Shown: positions 42,122 through 51,340 of the stretch, one piece after another
Numbering within the stretch: the stretch's first letter is position 1
Layout of the letters: every line of letters starts with the position of its first letter
From: Azospirillum sp. B510
GTDB lineage: Bacteria; Pseudomonadota; Alphaproteobacteria; Azospirillales; Azospirillaceae
Assembly: GCF_000010725.1 (NCBI RefSeq)
Contig: NC_013855.1
Location: 815,501-879,500 of the forward strand
Reading direction: 5' to 3'
DNA: 64,000 nt
Notes under the pieces: model-generated
What the model saw: only the letters and a program-made list of their open reading frames with translations
Database searches by the model: none
Told to the model about the DNA's origin: nothing
Position numbers and translations under genes: made by a program

Positions 42122-43402
42122 ATGACCGACAGTCCGAAACCCGCTTTTCCAGGATGGCGCCCGTCGCGGCGCGAGTTGCTGTGGACCGCCGCGGCCGGTG
42201 CTGTGCTGGCAAGCTGCCGGGACGCCAGCGGCCCGGCGGCGGCGGAGGCCGCCGCGGCCCAGCCCCAGGCCGACGAGCCCGCGGTGACGCTGCGCGAGGC
42301 CTGCCGCGCGCTGGGCATCCGCCATGGCGCCGCCCGCGACCATTTCATCGAGCCGGAGGACCCGATGCTCGACCGGCTGATGGCGCGGGAATGCGACGTC
42401 GTCACCCCGGAGAATGGCGGCAAATGGGGGGTCTTCCAGCCCACCGAAGGGGCCTATGACTGGCGCCGCTTCGATGCCGCGGTCGAGCTGGCCCGCAACA
42501 TCGGCGCCATGCCGAACTGGCACACGATCATCTGGCAGCATATGGGCATGCCGCCCTACATGAAGCTTCCGGCGGACCGGCAGGCGGCGCTGGGCATTTC
42601 GGAAAGCGCCTATTTCTCGCCCGAGGGCACATTGAGCGCCGAGACCGTCTGGCCGCGCTTCACCGGCGTGGTCGAGGCGGTGCGCCGGCGCTATGGCGAC
42701 ATCTTTTACCGCATCGACGTCGCCAACGAGGTCTTCTTCTGGGAAACGGTGGAGAGTCACCCGCAGGAACAGGACCGCCACGGCTTCCGGCGCGGCATGT
42801 GGTGGGTGGCGGCCGGCGGAGCGGAGAAGGGGCCGGAATGGCTCGACCCCTTCTTCCACCATGTCCACAAGGAATTTCCCAAGGCCAAGCTGGTGCTGAA
42901 CGAGTTCGGCATCGAGATCGACGAGGGCTGGCAGCAACGCAAGCGCGCCTATCTGCTCGACTGGCTGACCGGGGCGGTGAAGCGCGGCGTGCCGATCCAC
43001 GGCATCGGGCTGCAAAGCCACCTGATCGGCGGCAAGCCCTATGATGGCGCCGGCATGCGCAAGTTCCTGCGCGCGGTCGACAGGCTGGGCCTGTCGGTCC
43101 ATCTGACGGAGATGGATGTCGACGAGACCCGCCTGCCCCGCTCCTGGTCGCGGGCGGAGAAGGACCGGGCGATGGCCCAGCTCGCCCGGCAATATCTGGC
43201 CGACATGCTGGACAATGCGCGGGTGGCGGAGCTGTGCTGGTGGCATCTGCGCTCCGACCTGAATTTCATCGCGCGCGAGCATTCGGATCTGCGCCCCCAC
43301 CCCTCCCCCTATGACGAGAACTCCCGCCCGCTGCCGCTCTACAGCGCGATCGTCGAAACGCTGAGGGAAAAGGCCCGCACCGGCAAGGCGCGGTCGGGGT
43401 GA
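42122..43402 (+). CDS. GH10 family endo-1,4-beta-xylanase-like lipoprotein
   Basis: 426 residues. It has a Tat-type signal with lipobox (SRRELLWTAAAGAVLASC), then a GH10 barrel: VTPENGGKWGVFQPTEGAYD, NWHTIIWQH, acid/base Glu203 in DVANEVFF and nucleophile Glu330 in LTEMDVDETR. GH10 enzymes cleave xylan; members in exopolysaccharide clusters are thought to trim the polymer made there. The cluster position behind the autokinase supports that. ATG 42122 is chosen because it gives a normal Tat signal; ATG 42056 is in frame and has a GGAGG-like site inside a hairpin. Confidence 0.9.
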   Translation: MTDSPKPAFPGWRPSRRELLWTAAAGAVLASCRDASGPAAAEAAAAQPQADEPAVTLREACRALGIRHGAARDHFIEPEDPMLDRLMARECDVVTPENGGKWGVFQPTEGAYDWRRFDAAVELARNIGAMPNWHTIIWQHMGMPPYMKLPADRQAALGISESAYFSPEGTLSAETVWPRFTGVVEAVRRRYGDIFYRIDVANEVFFWETVESHPQEQDRHGFRRGMWWVAAGGAEKGPEWLDPFFHHVHKEFPKAKLVLNEFGIEIDEGWQQRKRAYLLDWLTGAVKRGVPIHGIGLQSHLIGGKPYDGAGMRKFLRAVDRLGLSVHLTEMDVDETRLPRSWSRAEKDRAMAQLARQYLADMLDNARVAELCWWHLRSDLNFIAREHSDLRPHPSPYDENSRPLPLYSAIVETLREKARTGKARSG

Positions 43403-43487
43403 GCGGGTCTGTTGCCAACCCCACCACCGTCGGGCATCAAGAGCGGTGTGACGGCTCCGGCCTGACCGGTGATGGGGATTCGGTGAC

Positions 43488-44360
43488 ATGGAACTGCGGC
43501 ACCTGCGCTATTTCCAGATGGTCGCGGCGGAGCGCAGCTTCACCCGCGCGGCGGAGCGGCTGCACATCGCCCAGCCGCCGCTCAGCCGCCAGATCCGCCA
43601 GCTCGAGGAGGAGCTGGGAACCGAGCTGCTGGTGCGCGGATCCCGCCCGCTGGAGCTGACCGAGGCCGGGCGCCTGCTCTACGAACATGCCATCCAGGTG
43701 CTGGACCGGGTCGACGACATCCATTGGAGCCTGCGGGCGCTCGGCGGGTCGCGCCGCACCGTCTATCCCGTCGGGCTGGTCGGCTCGATCCTCTATGGCG
43801 CGCTGCCCCGCGTGCTGCGCCGCTTCCGGGCGTCACGCCCCGACCTCGACGTCCGGCTGGTCGAAATGACGACGCTGGAACAGCTGCCGGCGCTGCGCGA
43901 CCATCGCATCGCCATCGGTTTCGGCCGATTGTCCTTCCAGGAACCCGGCATCGTCCAGCGGGTTCTGCATGACGAGCCGCTGGTGGTCGCGATGTCCAGC
44001 GATTCCCCGCTGGCCGCCGGGACCGGCCCGGTCCCGCTGGCCGCCCTGGTCCGGGAGACCCTGCTGGTCTATCCCCGCAAACCCCGGCCGAGCTACGCCG
44101 ATCAGGTGCTGGCGCTGTTCCGTGACCGCGGCCTGCTGCCCAACGCGGTGGTGGAGGCGGGGGAATTGCAGACCGCGCTGGGGCTGGTGGCCTGCGGTGT
44201 CGGGCTGTGCCTGGTGCCGGAATCGGCCTCCGGGTCGCGCGCGGACCTGACCTACCGTCCGATCGCGGAGGCGCGGATCACCTCGCCGATGATCGTCAGC
44301 ACACGGGCCGGAGACGACAATGAGGCAACCGCCGCCCTTCTCGCCATGGTGACGGAATGA
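43488..44360 (+). CDS. LysR-type transcriptional regulator (CatR/BenM-like)
   Basis: 290 residues. N-terminal winged helix (ELRHLRYFQMVAAERSFTRA, LHIAQPPLSRQIRQLEEELG) typical of the CatR/BenM/CbnR branch that responds to benzoate or muconate, then an effector domain (YPRKPRPSYADQVLALFRDR, ACGVGLCLVPESAS). It lies upstream of the dioxygenase operon on the same strand, 289 bases before its start. It may activate the dioxygenase or the distant cat genes with muconate as effector; this is inferred from the family. Confidence 0.92.
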   Translation: MELRHLRYFQMVAAERSFTRAAERLHIAQPPLSRQIRQLEEELGTELLVRGSRPLELTEAGRLLYEHAIQVLDRVDDIHWSLRALGGSRRTVYPVGLVGSILYGALPRVLRRFRASRPDLDVRLVEMTTLEQLPALRDHRIAIGFGRLSFQEPGIVQRVLHDEPLVVAMSSDSPLAAGTGPVPLAALVRETLLVYPRKPRPSYADQVLALFRDRGLLPNAVVEAGELQTALGLVACGVGLCLVPESASGSRADLTYRPIAEARITSPMIVSTRAGDDNEATAALLAMVTE

Positions 44361-44400
44361 AACAAAGCGCTTCTTCCGCACTGCAACAGCCCAACAGCGC

Positions 44401-44520
44401 GGCGACTTGATCAAATTCAGAGCATCCAGTGCGCTTTATTCTGGCACCATCAATAGTTCTAAAAAGAATGTGGTTTTTTATCTTCTGATTGTTGCGTTTT
44501 TTGGATAGCGGCGGCCTGGG
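44401..44520 (+). promoter_or_regulatory. AT-rich upstream region of the dioxygenase operon
   Basis: A marked fall in GC (T-runs at 44474 and around 44500) lies between the LysR gene and the dioxygenase gene. It contains a TTCT-AAAA-AGAA inverted repeat at 44457-44468. No clear -35/-10 pair was found; this is the likely place for the operon promoter and for LysR or AraC binding sites. Confidence 0.4.
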
Positions 44521-44648
44521 CATGCGCCCAGCGGATAGTGCCGAGTGCCGATCATCTGCCAAGCTTTTCCGGTGTGGAGGGTTGGTCGACCCCATGGCCA
44601 TCCAAGGTCAGCGGCGGAGCGCCATCCATGGTCATAAGGAAAAGCTCG

Positions 44649-45923
44649 ATGACTGAACCAAGCGCCGAAAACCGGCTTGCCCTATTCCCCAATCCCGACG
44701 GATCCCGTGTTCCCTACACGGTGTTCAGTTCCGAAGAGATCTATGCGCGGGAACAGGAGCGCATCTATCGCGGGCCGACCTGGAACTTCCTTGGCCTCGA
44801 AGCGGAGATCCCCAAGCCCGGCGATTACAAGAGCAGCTTCGTCGGCGACACGCCGGTGGTGATGACGCGCACCGAGGACGGCACGCTGGCCGCCTGGGTC
44901 AACCGCTGCTCCCACCGTGGCGCCATGGTCTGCCGCAAGGCCCGCGGCAACGCGCTGTCGCACAGCTGCGTCTATCACCAGTGGAGCTTCGGCGCCGCCG
45001 GCAATCTCCAGGGCGTTCCCTTCCGGCGCGGCCAGAAGGGTGCCACCGGGATGCCGAAGGATTTCGATCCGTCCAAGCACAACCTGCATCAACTGCGGGT
45101 CGAGAGCTATCGCGGCCTGGTCTTCGCCACCTTCAGCGACACGGTCGGCCCGCTGGCCGATTACATCGGCCCGGAGATGCGCCCCTTCGTCGACCGCATC
45201 TTCGCCAAGCCGGTGGTCTATCTCGGCTGCACCCGGCAATATTCGGACAGCAACTGGAAGCTGTATCTGGAGAATGTCAAGGACCCCTACCACGCCAGCC
45301 TCCTGCACCTGTTCCACACCACCTTCAACATCTTCCGCGTCGGCATGAAGGCGCGCTGCGTTCCCGACGCCACGCACGGGCTGCACAGCATCATCTATGT
45401 GTCGAAGAGCGAGGAGGACGTGAATTCGGCCGACTACAAGGCCCAGAAGATCCGCTCCTACGACGAGGGCTTCCATCTGGAGGATGACTCGCTGCTGGCG
45501 CTGGAACCGGAATTCGAGGAGATCACCACCAACCACATCCAGCCGATCTTTCCGCAGCTGGTGATCCAGCAGATCCACAACACCCTGGTCGCCCGCCAGC
45601 TGCTGCCCAAGGGGCCGGACCATTTCGAGCTGGTCTTCCACTTCTTCGGCTACGAGGACGACACGCCGGAGCTGCGGGCGCTGCGCATCAAGCAGGCCAA
45701 TCTGGTCGGCCCGGCCGGCTACATCTCGATGGAGGACACCGAGGCGACCGAACTGGTGCAGCGCGGCACGGTGCGCGACGGCCACAAGACATCGGTCATC
45801 GAAATGGCGCGCGGCGCCCCCGACGAGCAGAACACCCTGATCACCGAGAGCCTGATCCGCCGCTTCTGGGTCGGCTATCAGAAACTGATGGGCTTCGAGA
45901 CGCCCACCGTCGCGGCGGAGTGA
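44649..45923 (+). CDS. andAc: Ring-hydroxylating dioxygenase large (alpha) subunit, anthranilate 1,2-dioxygenase type
   Basis: 424 residues. It has the Rieske [2Fe-2S] motif C87-x-H89-x17-C107-x2-H110 and the mononuclear iron motif D212-x2-H215-x4-H220 (DPYHASLLH). The protein resembles the AndAc group; benzoate and salicylate enzymes are close relatives, so the substrate is not certain. Anthranilate dioxygenase gives catechol, CO2 and ammonia. The ATG at 44649 has AAGGAA seven bases upstream. It heads a large-small-ferredoxin-reductase operon, and the ortho-cleavage genes further on support catechol as product. Confidence 0.9.
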   Translation: MTEPSAENRLALFPNPDGSRVPYTVFSSEEIYAREQERIYRGPTWNFLGLEAEIPKPGDYKSSFVGDTPVVMTRTEDGTLAAWVNRCSHRGAMVCRKARGNALSHSCVYHQWSFGAAGNLQGVPFRRGQKGATGMPKDFDPSKHNLHQLRVESYRGLVFATFSDTVGPLADYIGPEMRPFVDRIFAKPVVYLGCTRQYSDSNWKLYLENVKDPYHASLLHLFHTTFNIFRVGMKARCVPDATHGLHSIIYVSKSEEDVNSADYKAQKIRSYDEGFHLEDDSLLALEPEFEEITTNHIQPIFPQLVIQQIHNTLVARQLLPKGPDHFELVFHFFGYEDDTPELRALRIKQANLVGPAGYISMEDTEATELVQRGTVRDGHKTSVIEMARGAPDEQNTLITESLIRRFWVGYQKLMGFETPTVAAE

Positions 45924-45928
45924 CCGGC

Positions 45929-46402
45929 ATGAACGACCTGATGATCCGCCTGGAGCTGAGCGCGCTCCAGGACCACTACGTCTCCATCATCGACAATGAC
46001 CGGATGGAGGAATGGCCGACGCTGTTCACCGAGGATTGCCTGTACCAGATCATCTCGAAGGAGAACGAGGATCTGGGGCTGCCGGCGCCGATCATCCATT
46101 GCGACAACGCCCGCATGCTGCGTGACCGCGTGGTGGCGATGCGCAACGCCAACATCTTCGAACAGCCGATCTACCGCCATTGCCTGTCCGGCCTGGAATG
46201 GAAGGGCGACGGCGCCGACGGCTATCTCTGCCAGACCAGCTATGTGGTGATCAACACCTCGGCCGCCGGGGAATCGACGGTCTTCCAGGCCGGGCGCTAC
46301 CTCGACCATGTGGTGCGGACGGCGGACGGGCTGCGCTTCAAGTCCAAGCGCTGCATCTACGACACCAGTCGGGTGCAGACCCTGCTGGCCTACCCGATCT
46401 GA
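45929..46402 (+). CDS. andAd: Ring-hydroxylating dioxygenase small (beta) subunit
   Basis: 157 residues, the usual length. The beta subunit has a cone-shaped NTF2-like fold and supports the alpha trimer. Recognisable parts are LQDHYVSIIDNDRMEEWPTL, RHCLSGLEW and a C-terminal FKSKRCIYDTSRVQTLLAYPI. The ATG at 45929 has GGAG eight bases upstream, five bases after the alpha-subunit stop. Confidence 0.9.
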   Translation: MNDLMIRLELSALQDHYVSIIDNDRMEEWPTLFTEDCLYQIISKENEDLGLPAPIIHCDNARMLRDRVVAMRNANIFEQPIYRHCLSGLEWKGDGADGYLCQTSYVVINTSAAGESTVFQAGRYLDHVVRTADGLRFKSKRCIYDTSRVQTLLAYPI

Positions 46403-46422
46403 CCATGGAGGAAAGCTCCACC

Positions 46423-46752
46423 ATGACCGAATGGCCCATGACCGAATGGCATGACGCCGCCGCGACCGACGCCCTGGACGACGACGAGGTGATGGCGCTC
46501 AACATCGCCGGCGTGCCGGTCGCCCTGTTCCGGCAGGAGGGCGGCTTCTTCGCCCTGCACGACCTCTGTTCCCACGGGGCGGCCCGGCTGTCCGACGGCT
46601 TCGTCGAGAATGGCTGCGTCGAATGCCCGCTGCATCAGGGCCTGATCGACATCCGCAGCGGCGCCCCCTGCTCCGCCCCGATCACCGAGCCGGTGCGCAG
46701 CTATCCCGTGCGGGTGGTCGGCGACCGGGTCGAGATCTCGCTTGACCGTTGA
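46423..46752 (+). CDS. andAb: Rieske-type ferredoxin of the dioxygenase
   Basis: 109 residues. The cluster motif is C-S-H in LHDLCSHGAARL and C-P-L-H in ECPLHQGLID. It passes electrons from the reductase to the dioxygenase. The start is ambiguous: ATG 46423 (GGAGG ten bases upstream) repeats its own first 15 bases at 46438 (MTEWPMTEWH), and an ATG at 46405 also exists. Confidence 0.9.
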   Translation: MTEWPMTEWHDAAATDALDDDEVMALNIAGVPVALFRQEGGFFALHDLCSHGAARLSDGFVENGCVECPLHQGLIDIRSGAPCSAPITEPVRSYPVRVVGDRVEISLDR

Positions 46753-46780
46753 AAGCTGAAGCGCTGAAAGGGAAAAGCCC

Positions 46781-48043
46781 ATGACCGCGATGCCGGAACG
46801 CGAAACGACCTATGTTGTGGTCGGCGGCGGTCAGGCCGCCGCCTGGATCGCCCGCACCCTGCGGGCCGAGGGATTCGCCGGCCGGCTGGTGCTGATCGGC
46901 GAGGAGCGGCACTGGCCCTATGAACGGCCGGCCCTGTCGAAGGATTTCCTTCAGGGGACCGGCAGCGTCGAGGCGATCACGCTGCTGACCCCGGCATTGG
47001 CCGAGGAGGCCCGCATCGAATGCTGGCTCGGCCAGCGCGTGGTGTCGGTGGATCGGGAGGCGCGGATCGTCACCACCGCCGACGGCCGGACGGTCTCCTA
47101 CGACACGCTGTTCCTGGCGACCGGCGGGCGGGCACGGCGGTTGCCAGGCCAGGACTCGCTGCCGGCCGACCGGGTCCACACCCTGCGCACGTTGGCGGAG
47201 TCCGAACGGCTGCGCGGCGCGCTCGCCGGGGCGAAACGCCTGCTGGTGCTGGGCGGCGGCTGGATCGGGCTGGAGGTGGCGGCAACGGCCCGCGCGCTGG
47301 GGGTCGGGGCCACGGTGGTGGAGGTGGCGCCCCGGCTGTGCGCCCGGACCATGCCGCCGGTGGTCTCCGACTGGCTGCATGCCCTGCATGAAAGCCATGG
47401 CGTGCGCGTGGTGTCCGGTGTCGGCGTTTCCGGTGTCGCCGCCATGTCCGATGGCGTCGCCGTCACCCTGGCCGATGGCGAAAGGCTGGAGGCCGATCAT
47501 CTCCTGCTCGGCATCGGCATCGAGCCGGAGGTCGGGCTGGCGGCGGCGATGGGGCTGGCGCTCGACGACGGCATCGTCGTCGATGCCCAGGGGCGGACCT
47601 CCGACCCGCGCGTCTTCGCCGCCGGCGACGTCGCCCGCCACCCGAACGCCTTCGCCGGAACCTCGCTGCGGCTGGAATCCTGGGCCAACGCCCAGAATCA
47701 GGCCATCGTCGCCGCCAGGGCGGCGTTGGGCGGGGCCGGTGTCTATGCCGACATCCCCTGGTTCTGGTCCGATCAGTATGGCGTGAACGTGCAGATGCTG
47801 GGGTTGCCCGGCATGGGCACCCGCGCGGTCGCCCGTGGCACACCGGAGGCCGGCAGCGGCTGCTGGTTGATGCTGGACGAATCCGGAATCGTCACCGGCG
47901 CGGTGGCGGTCAACGCCGCCCGTGACCTGCGCGTCCTGCGCAAGCTGCTTGAGGATGGCCGCGCCCCGCTGCCGGACGCCTGGGCCGACACGGCGACGCC
48001 GGTCCAGCGGCTGCCGAGCCGCCCGAACATCATAATGCGATGA
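46781..48043 (+). CDS. andAa: FAD/NAD(P)H ferredoxin reductase of the dioxygenase
   Basis: 420 residues. Two Rossmann motifs are present: VVVGGGQAAAWIARTLR for FAD and LLVLGGGWIGLEVAATARALG for NADH, with the ATGGRARRLPG connector and VFAAGDVARHP near the C-terminal FAD site. It reduces the Rieske ferredoxin. It is in an operon with the two dioxygenase subunits and the ferredoxin, 28 bases after the latter. Confidence 0.92.
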   Translation: MTAMPERETTYVVVGGGQAAAWIARTLRAEGFAGRLVLIGEERHWPYERPALSKDFLQGTGSVEAITLLTPALAEEARIECWLGQRVVSVDREARIVTTADGRTVSYDTLFLATGGRARRLPGQDSLPADRVHTLRTLAESERLRGALAGAKRLLVLGGGWIGLEVAATARALGVGATVVEVAPRLCARTMPPVVSDWLHALHESHGVRVVSGVGVSGVAAMSDGVAVTLADGERLEADHLLLGIGIEPEVGLAAAMGLALDDGIVVDAQGRTSDPRVFAAGDVARHPNAFAGTSLRLESWANAQNQAIVAARAALGGAGVYADIPWFWSDQYGVNVQMLGLPGMGTRAVARGTPEAGSGCWLMLDESGIVTGAVAVNAARDLRVLRKLLEDGRAPLPDAWADTATPVQRLPSRPNIIMR

Positions 48044-48066
48044 CCTCACGCCCCAGATATCCGGCA

Positions 48067-48084
48067 CCGGTTCCATAGAACCGG
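48067..48084 (+). terminator. Hairpin after the reductase gene
   Basis: CCGGTTC and GAACCGG form a seven-base stem with a four-base loop 23 bases after the reductase stop, followed by ATTTCGGG. The short T-run makes it a weak terminator, perhaps only an attenuator between the dioxygenase and transporter genes. Confidence 0.45.
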
Positions 48085-48204
48085 ATTTCGGGTCTGGACA
48101 GCGCGACGCCCGCCACGGACAACCGGTGCACCGCAGAGACACGGATGCCAAAAGCCGGATTGCGGGCGTATGCTCCCAACACTTCAAGAACAGGGAAATT
48201 CACA

Positions 48205-49401
48205 ATGAACCGTCGCAGCTTTCTCACCACGACCGCGGCCACCGCAACCCTCGCCGCCACCGGGGAATTGGCGTTCGCGCCGTCCATCGCGCGGGCGCAG
48301 AACCAGGCGGTGAAGGTGGCCTTCGTCGGCACGCTGTCCGGTCCGGGGGCGACGCTGGGCACCCATCTGCGCGACGGCTGGCTGGCCGGGGTGACGCGCC
48401 TGAACAACCAGCTCGGCGGCCGGGCGGTCGAGACGCTGGTGATCGACGACGAGCTGAAGCCGGACGTGGCGGTGTCGAAGGTCCGCGCCGCGCTGGAGCG
48501 CGACAAGGTCGATTTCGTGGTCGGCGTCGTGTTCAGCAACATGTTGCAGGCCATCGTCCGCCCGGTGACGGAGAGCAACACCTTCCTGATCACCGCCAAC
48601 GCCGGCCCCTCCACCCTGGCCGGCAAGGGATGCAGCCCCTTCCTATTCAGCAGCGCCTATCAGAACGACCAGCCGCACGCGGCGATGGGACAGGCGACGC
48701 AGGATCTGGGTTACAAGCGGGTGTTCATCCTGGTGCCGAACTATCAGGCCGGCAAGGATGCGGTGGCCGGCTTCCGCAGCCGCTACAAGGGCGAGGTGGT
48801 GGACGAGATCTATGTGCCGCTGAGCCAGCTCGACTTCTCGACCGAGGTCACCAAGATCGCCGCCGCCAAGCCGGACGCCGTCTTCACCTTCATGCCCGGC
48901 GCGCTGGGCGTCAATCTGGTGCGGCAATACCGGCAGGCCGGGCTCGCCAACATCCCCTTCCTCTCCACCTTCACCGTCGATGAATCGACCCTGCCGGCCC
49001 AGGGCGAGGCGGCGCTCGACTTCTACACCGCCGCCACCTGGGCGCCGAACTTCGACACCCCGCAAAGCCGCCGCTTCGTGCAGGAGTTCGAGGCGGCCTA
49101 TGGCTATATCCCGTCGAACTACGCCGCCCACGCCTATGACGCCGCCCATATGCTGGACACGGCGATCCGCCGGACCAACGGCGATGTCACCAACAAGGCG
49201 GCGCTGCGCGCCGCGCTGGAGGCCGGCGACTTCCCGTCGGTGCGGGGGGCGCTGCGGCTGGGTCCCAACCATTTCCCGATCCAGGATTTCTGGCTGTGCA
49301 AGGTCGCCAAGCGCGCGGATGGGAAATACCAGACGGAAACCGTCCGCAAGGTGCTGAGCGCCGACGCCGACAGCTACGCCGCCTCCTGCAAGATGGGGTG
49401 A
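48205..49401 (+). CDS. Branched-chain-type ABC transporter substrate-binding protein
   Basis: 398 residues. Tat/Sec-like signal (MNRRSFLTTTAATATLAATG, cleavage after ARAQ), then a periplasmic type I fold: VKVAFVGTLSGPGATLGTHL, VGVVFSNMLQAIVRPV, LTANAG-like ITANAGPS and NYQAGKDAV. The LivK family binds amino acids or aromatic acids; the locus suggests an aromatic acid such as anthranilate. The ATG at 48205 is preceded by AGGGAAA. Confidence 0.93.
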   Translation: MNRRSFLTTTAATATLAATGELAFAPSIARAQNQAVKVAFVGTLSGPGATLGTHLRDGWLAGVTRLNNQLGGRAVETLVIDDELKPDVAVSKVRAALERDKVDFVVGVVFSNMLQAIVRPVTESNTFLITANAGPSTLAGKGCSPFLFSSAYQNDQPHAAMGQATQDLGYKRVFILVPNYQAGKDAVAGFRSRYKGEVVDEIYVPLSQLDFSTEVTKIAAAKPDAVFTFMPGALGVNLVRQYRQAGLANIPFLSTFTVDESTLPAQGEAALDFYTAATWAPNFDTPQSRRFVQEFEAAYGYIPSNYAAHAYDAAHMLDTAIRRTNGDVTNKAALRAALEAGDFPSVRGALRLGPNHFPIQDFWLCKVAKRADGKYQTETVRKVLSADADSYAASCKMG

Positions 49402-49433
49402 TGGACGGAACGGGCCGACGGGGAGCTTTCGCG

Positions 49434-50366
49434 ATGTCCATGCTTCTGGTACAGGCCCTGAACGGCCTGCAATTCGGGGTGCTGTTGTTCCTGGTGGCGG
49501 CCGGGCTCAGCCTGGTCTTCGGCGTCATGGATCTGATCAATCTGGCCCATGGCGTCCAGTACATGCTGGGGGCCTATGTCGCCGCCACGCTGGGCGTGTG
49601 GACCGGCAGCTTCTGGCTGGGGGCGCTGCTGGCTCTGCCGGTGGCGCTGCTGGTCGGGCTGGCCTTGGAATGGCTGGTGTTCCGCCATCTCTACCGCCGC
49701 GACCATCTGAGCCAGGTGCTCGCCACCTTCGGGGTGATCCTCACGGTGGACGAGGCGACGCGGGCGCTGTGGGGCAGCGCCCCGCAAACCGTGCTGGAAC
49801 CGGCCTGGCTGTCCGGCGGCCCGATGGGCGGGGTGGAGATCGTCGCCGGGCTGATCTACCCGACCTACCGGCTGGTCATCATCGGCATCGGCATCCTGGT
49901 GCCGCTGCTGCTGTGGTTCCTGGTGGAGCGGACGCGGGCCGGCATGCTGGTGCGGGCGGGGGCGACCCATCCCGCCATGGTGTCGGCGCTGGGGGTGGAC
50001 ATCCGCCGCCTGTTCACCGTCGTCTTCGCCTTCGGCGCCATGCTGGCGGGCTTCGCCGGGGCGCTGGCCAGCCCGATCTTCCCGGTGGCGCCGGGCATGG
50101 GCGACAGCGTGCTGATCCTGTGCTTCGTCGTGATCGTCATCGGCGGCGTCGGCTCCATCCGCGGCGCCTTCATCGCCGCCTTGCTGGTCGGGCTGCTCGA
50201 CAGCATCGGACGGGCGATGCTGCCCGACCTGCTGCGGCTGCTGCTCGACCCGTCGTCGGCCCGGCAGACCGGGGCGGCGCTGGCCTCGATGCTGGTCTAC
50301 ATCGTCATGGCCGGCATCCTGTTCTTCCGCCCGGCCGGGCTTTTTCCGGGAGGACGTTCGGCATGA
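49434..50366 (+). CDS. ABC transporter permease, LivH type
   Basis: 310 residues, eight or so membrane segments. Typical LivH features are ALNGLQFGVLLFLVAAGLSL, GVMDLINLAHG and the EAA-like loop around GVGSIRGAFIAALLVG. It forms half of the membrane channel. The ATG at 49434 has GGGGAG seven to eight bases upstream; ATG 49401 overlaps the binding-protein stop and is the alternative. It overlaps the LivM-type gene by four bases. Confidence 0.92.
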   Translation: MSMLLVQALNGLQFGVLLFLVAAGLSLVFGVMDLINLAHGVQYMLGAYVAATLGVWTGSFWLGALLALPVALLVGLALEWLVFRHLYRRDHLSQVLATFGVILTVDEATRALWGSAPQTVLEPAWLSGGPMGGVEIVAGLIYPTYRLVIIGIGILVPLLLWFLVERTRAGMLVRAGATHPAMVSALGVDIRRLFTVVFAFGAMLAGFAGALASPIFPVAPGMGDSVLILCFVVIVIGGVGSIRGAFIAALLVGLLDSIGRAMLPDLLRLLLDPSSARQTGAALASMLVYIVMAGILFFRPAGLFPGGRSA

Positions 50367-51340
50367 CGGCGCTCCTTCGCAAACACGCGCTGGCGCTGGC
50401 CACCCTGTTGGCCCTGGCGGCGGCTCCCTTCCTCGGCTTCGGCGACGGCTTCGCGCTCGGCCTGCTGGCCCGCGCGATGATCCTCGGCATGGCGGCGGTC
50501 AGCCTTTCGCTGCTGGTCGGCGGCGCCGGGCTGGTCAGCCTGGGCCACGCCGCGACGATGGGGATCGGCGCCTACGCCGTGGTCGCCTTCGACGCCGCCG
50601 GCATCAGCGAGGGGCTGATCGTCTTCCCCGCCGCCATCGCCGCGGCGGCGGCCTACGCGCTGGTCACCGGAGCGGTGTCGCTGCGCACCAGCGGCGTGCA
50701 TTTCATCATGATCACGCTGGCCTTCGGCCAGATGGCCTTCTTCACCACCTCCTCCTTCTCCAGCCTGGGCGGCGACGACGGCTACACGCTCTATGCCCGC
50801 ACCGAATGGCTGGGGATGCGGATCCTGGACAACCGCCTGGCCTTCCATTTCCTGTGCCTGGGCCTGCTGGCCCTGGTGTGGATCGGCGGCACCCTGCTGC
50901 TGGGCAGCCGGTTCGGCCGGGTGCTGCGGGCGGCGCGGGAGAATCCCCAGCGGGCCCTGGCTGTCGGCTTCCAGCCCTATCCCTACCGCCTGACCGCCTA
51001 TGGGATGGCGGGGGCGGTCGGCGGTCTGGCCGGCGCCCTGCTGGCCAACGCGACGGAGTTCGTGTCGCCCGCCCTGCTGTCCTGGACCCGCTCGGGCGAG
51101 CTGCTGTTCATGGTCATCCTCGGCGGCGTCGGCCAGCTCGGCGGCGCGATCCTGGGGGCGCTGGCCATGGTGCTGCTGGAGGAAACACTGTCGCACCTGC
51201 TGGTCTATTGGCGGCTGGTGTTCGGGCCGCTGCTGGTGCTGGCGGTGCTGTTCCTGCCGGACGGGCTGGTCGGCGCGCCGCTGCGCCTGCGCGCCGCCTT
51301 CCGCCTCGCCTCGCCCAAACGGAGGAACGCCGATGCCTGA
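50363..51340 (+). CDS. ABC transporter permease, LivM type
   Basis: 325 residues, about ten membrane segments. LivM motifs are GGAGLVSLGHAATMGIGAYA, LRTSGVHFIMITLAFGQM and FSSLGGDDG. It partners the LivH-type permease. The ATG at 50363 overlaps the preceding stop (ATGA) and has GGGAGG upstream. It overlaps the ATPase gene start by eight bases. Confidence 0.92.
   Translation: MTALLRKHALALATLLALAAAPFLGFGDGFALGLLARAMILGMAAVSLSLLVGGAGLVSLGHAATMGIGAYAVVAFDAAGISEGLIVFPAAIAAAAAYALVTGAVSLRTSGVHFIMITLAFGQMAFFTTSSFSSLGGDDGYTLYARTEWLGMRILDNRLAFHFLCLGLLALVWIGGTLLLGSRFGRVLRAARENPQRALAVGFQPYPYRLTAYGMAGAVGGLAGALLANATEFVSPALLSWTRSGELLFMVILGGVGQLGGAILGALAMVLLEETLSHLLVYWRLVFGPLLVLAVLFLPDGLVGAPLRLRAAFRLASPKRRNADA

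Noticed and set aside
38740..42444. A 1234-codon minus-strand open frame across wecG, the autokinase and part of GH10
   Set aside because: It crosses three genes with good motifs and ribosome sites on the other strand and shows only low-complexity repeats.
44410..44470. A sigma-54 promoter at TGGCACCATCAATAG before the dioxygenase
   Set aside because: The -24 half fits, but the -12 GC is missing at the right spacing.
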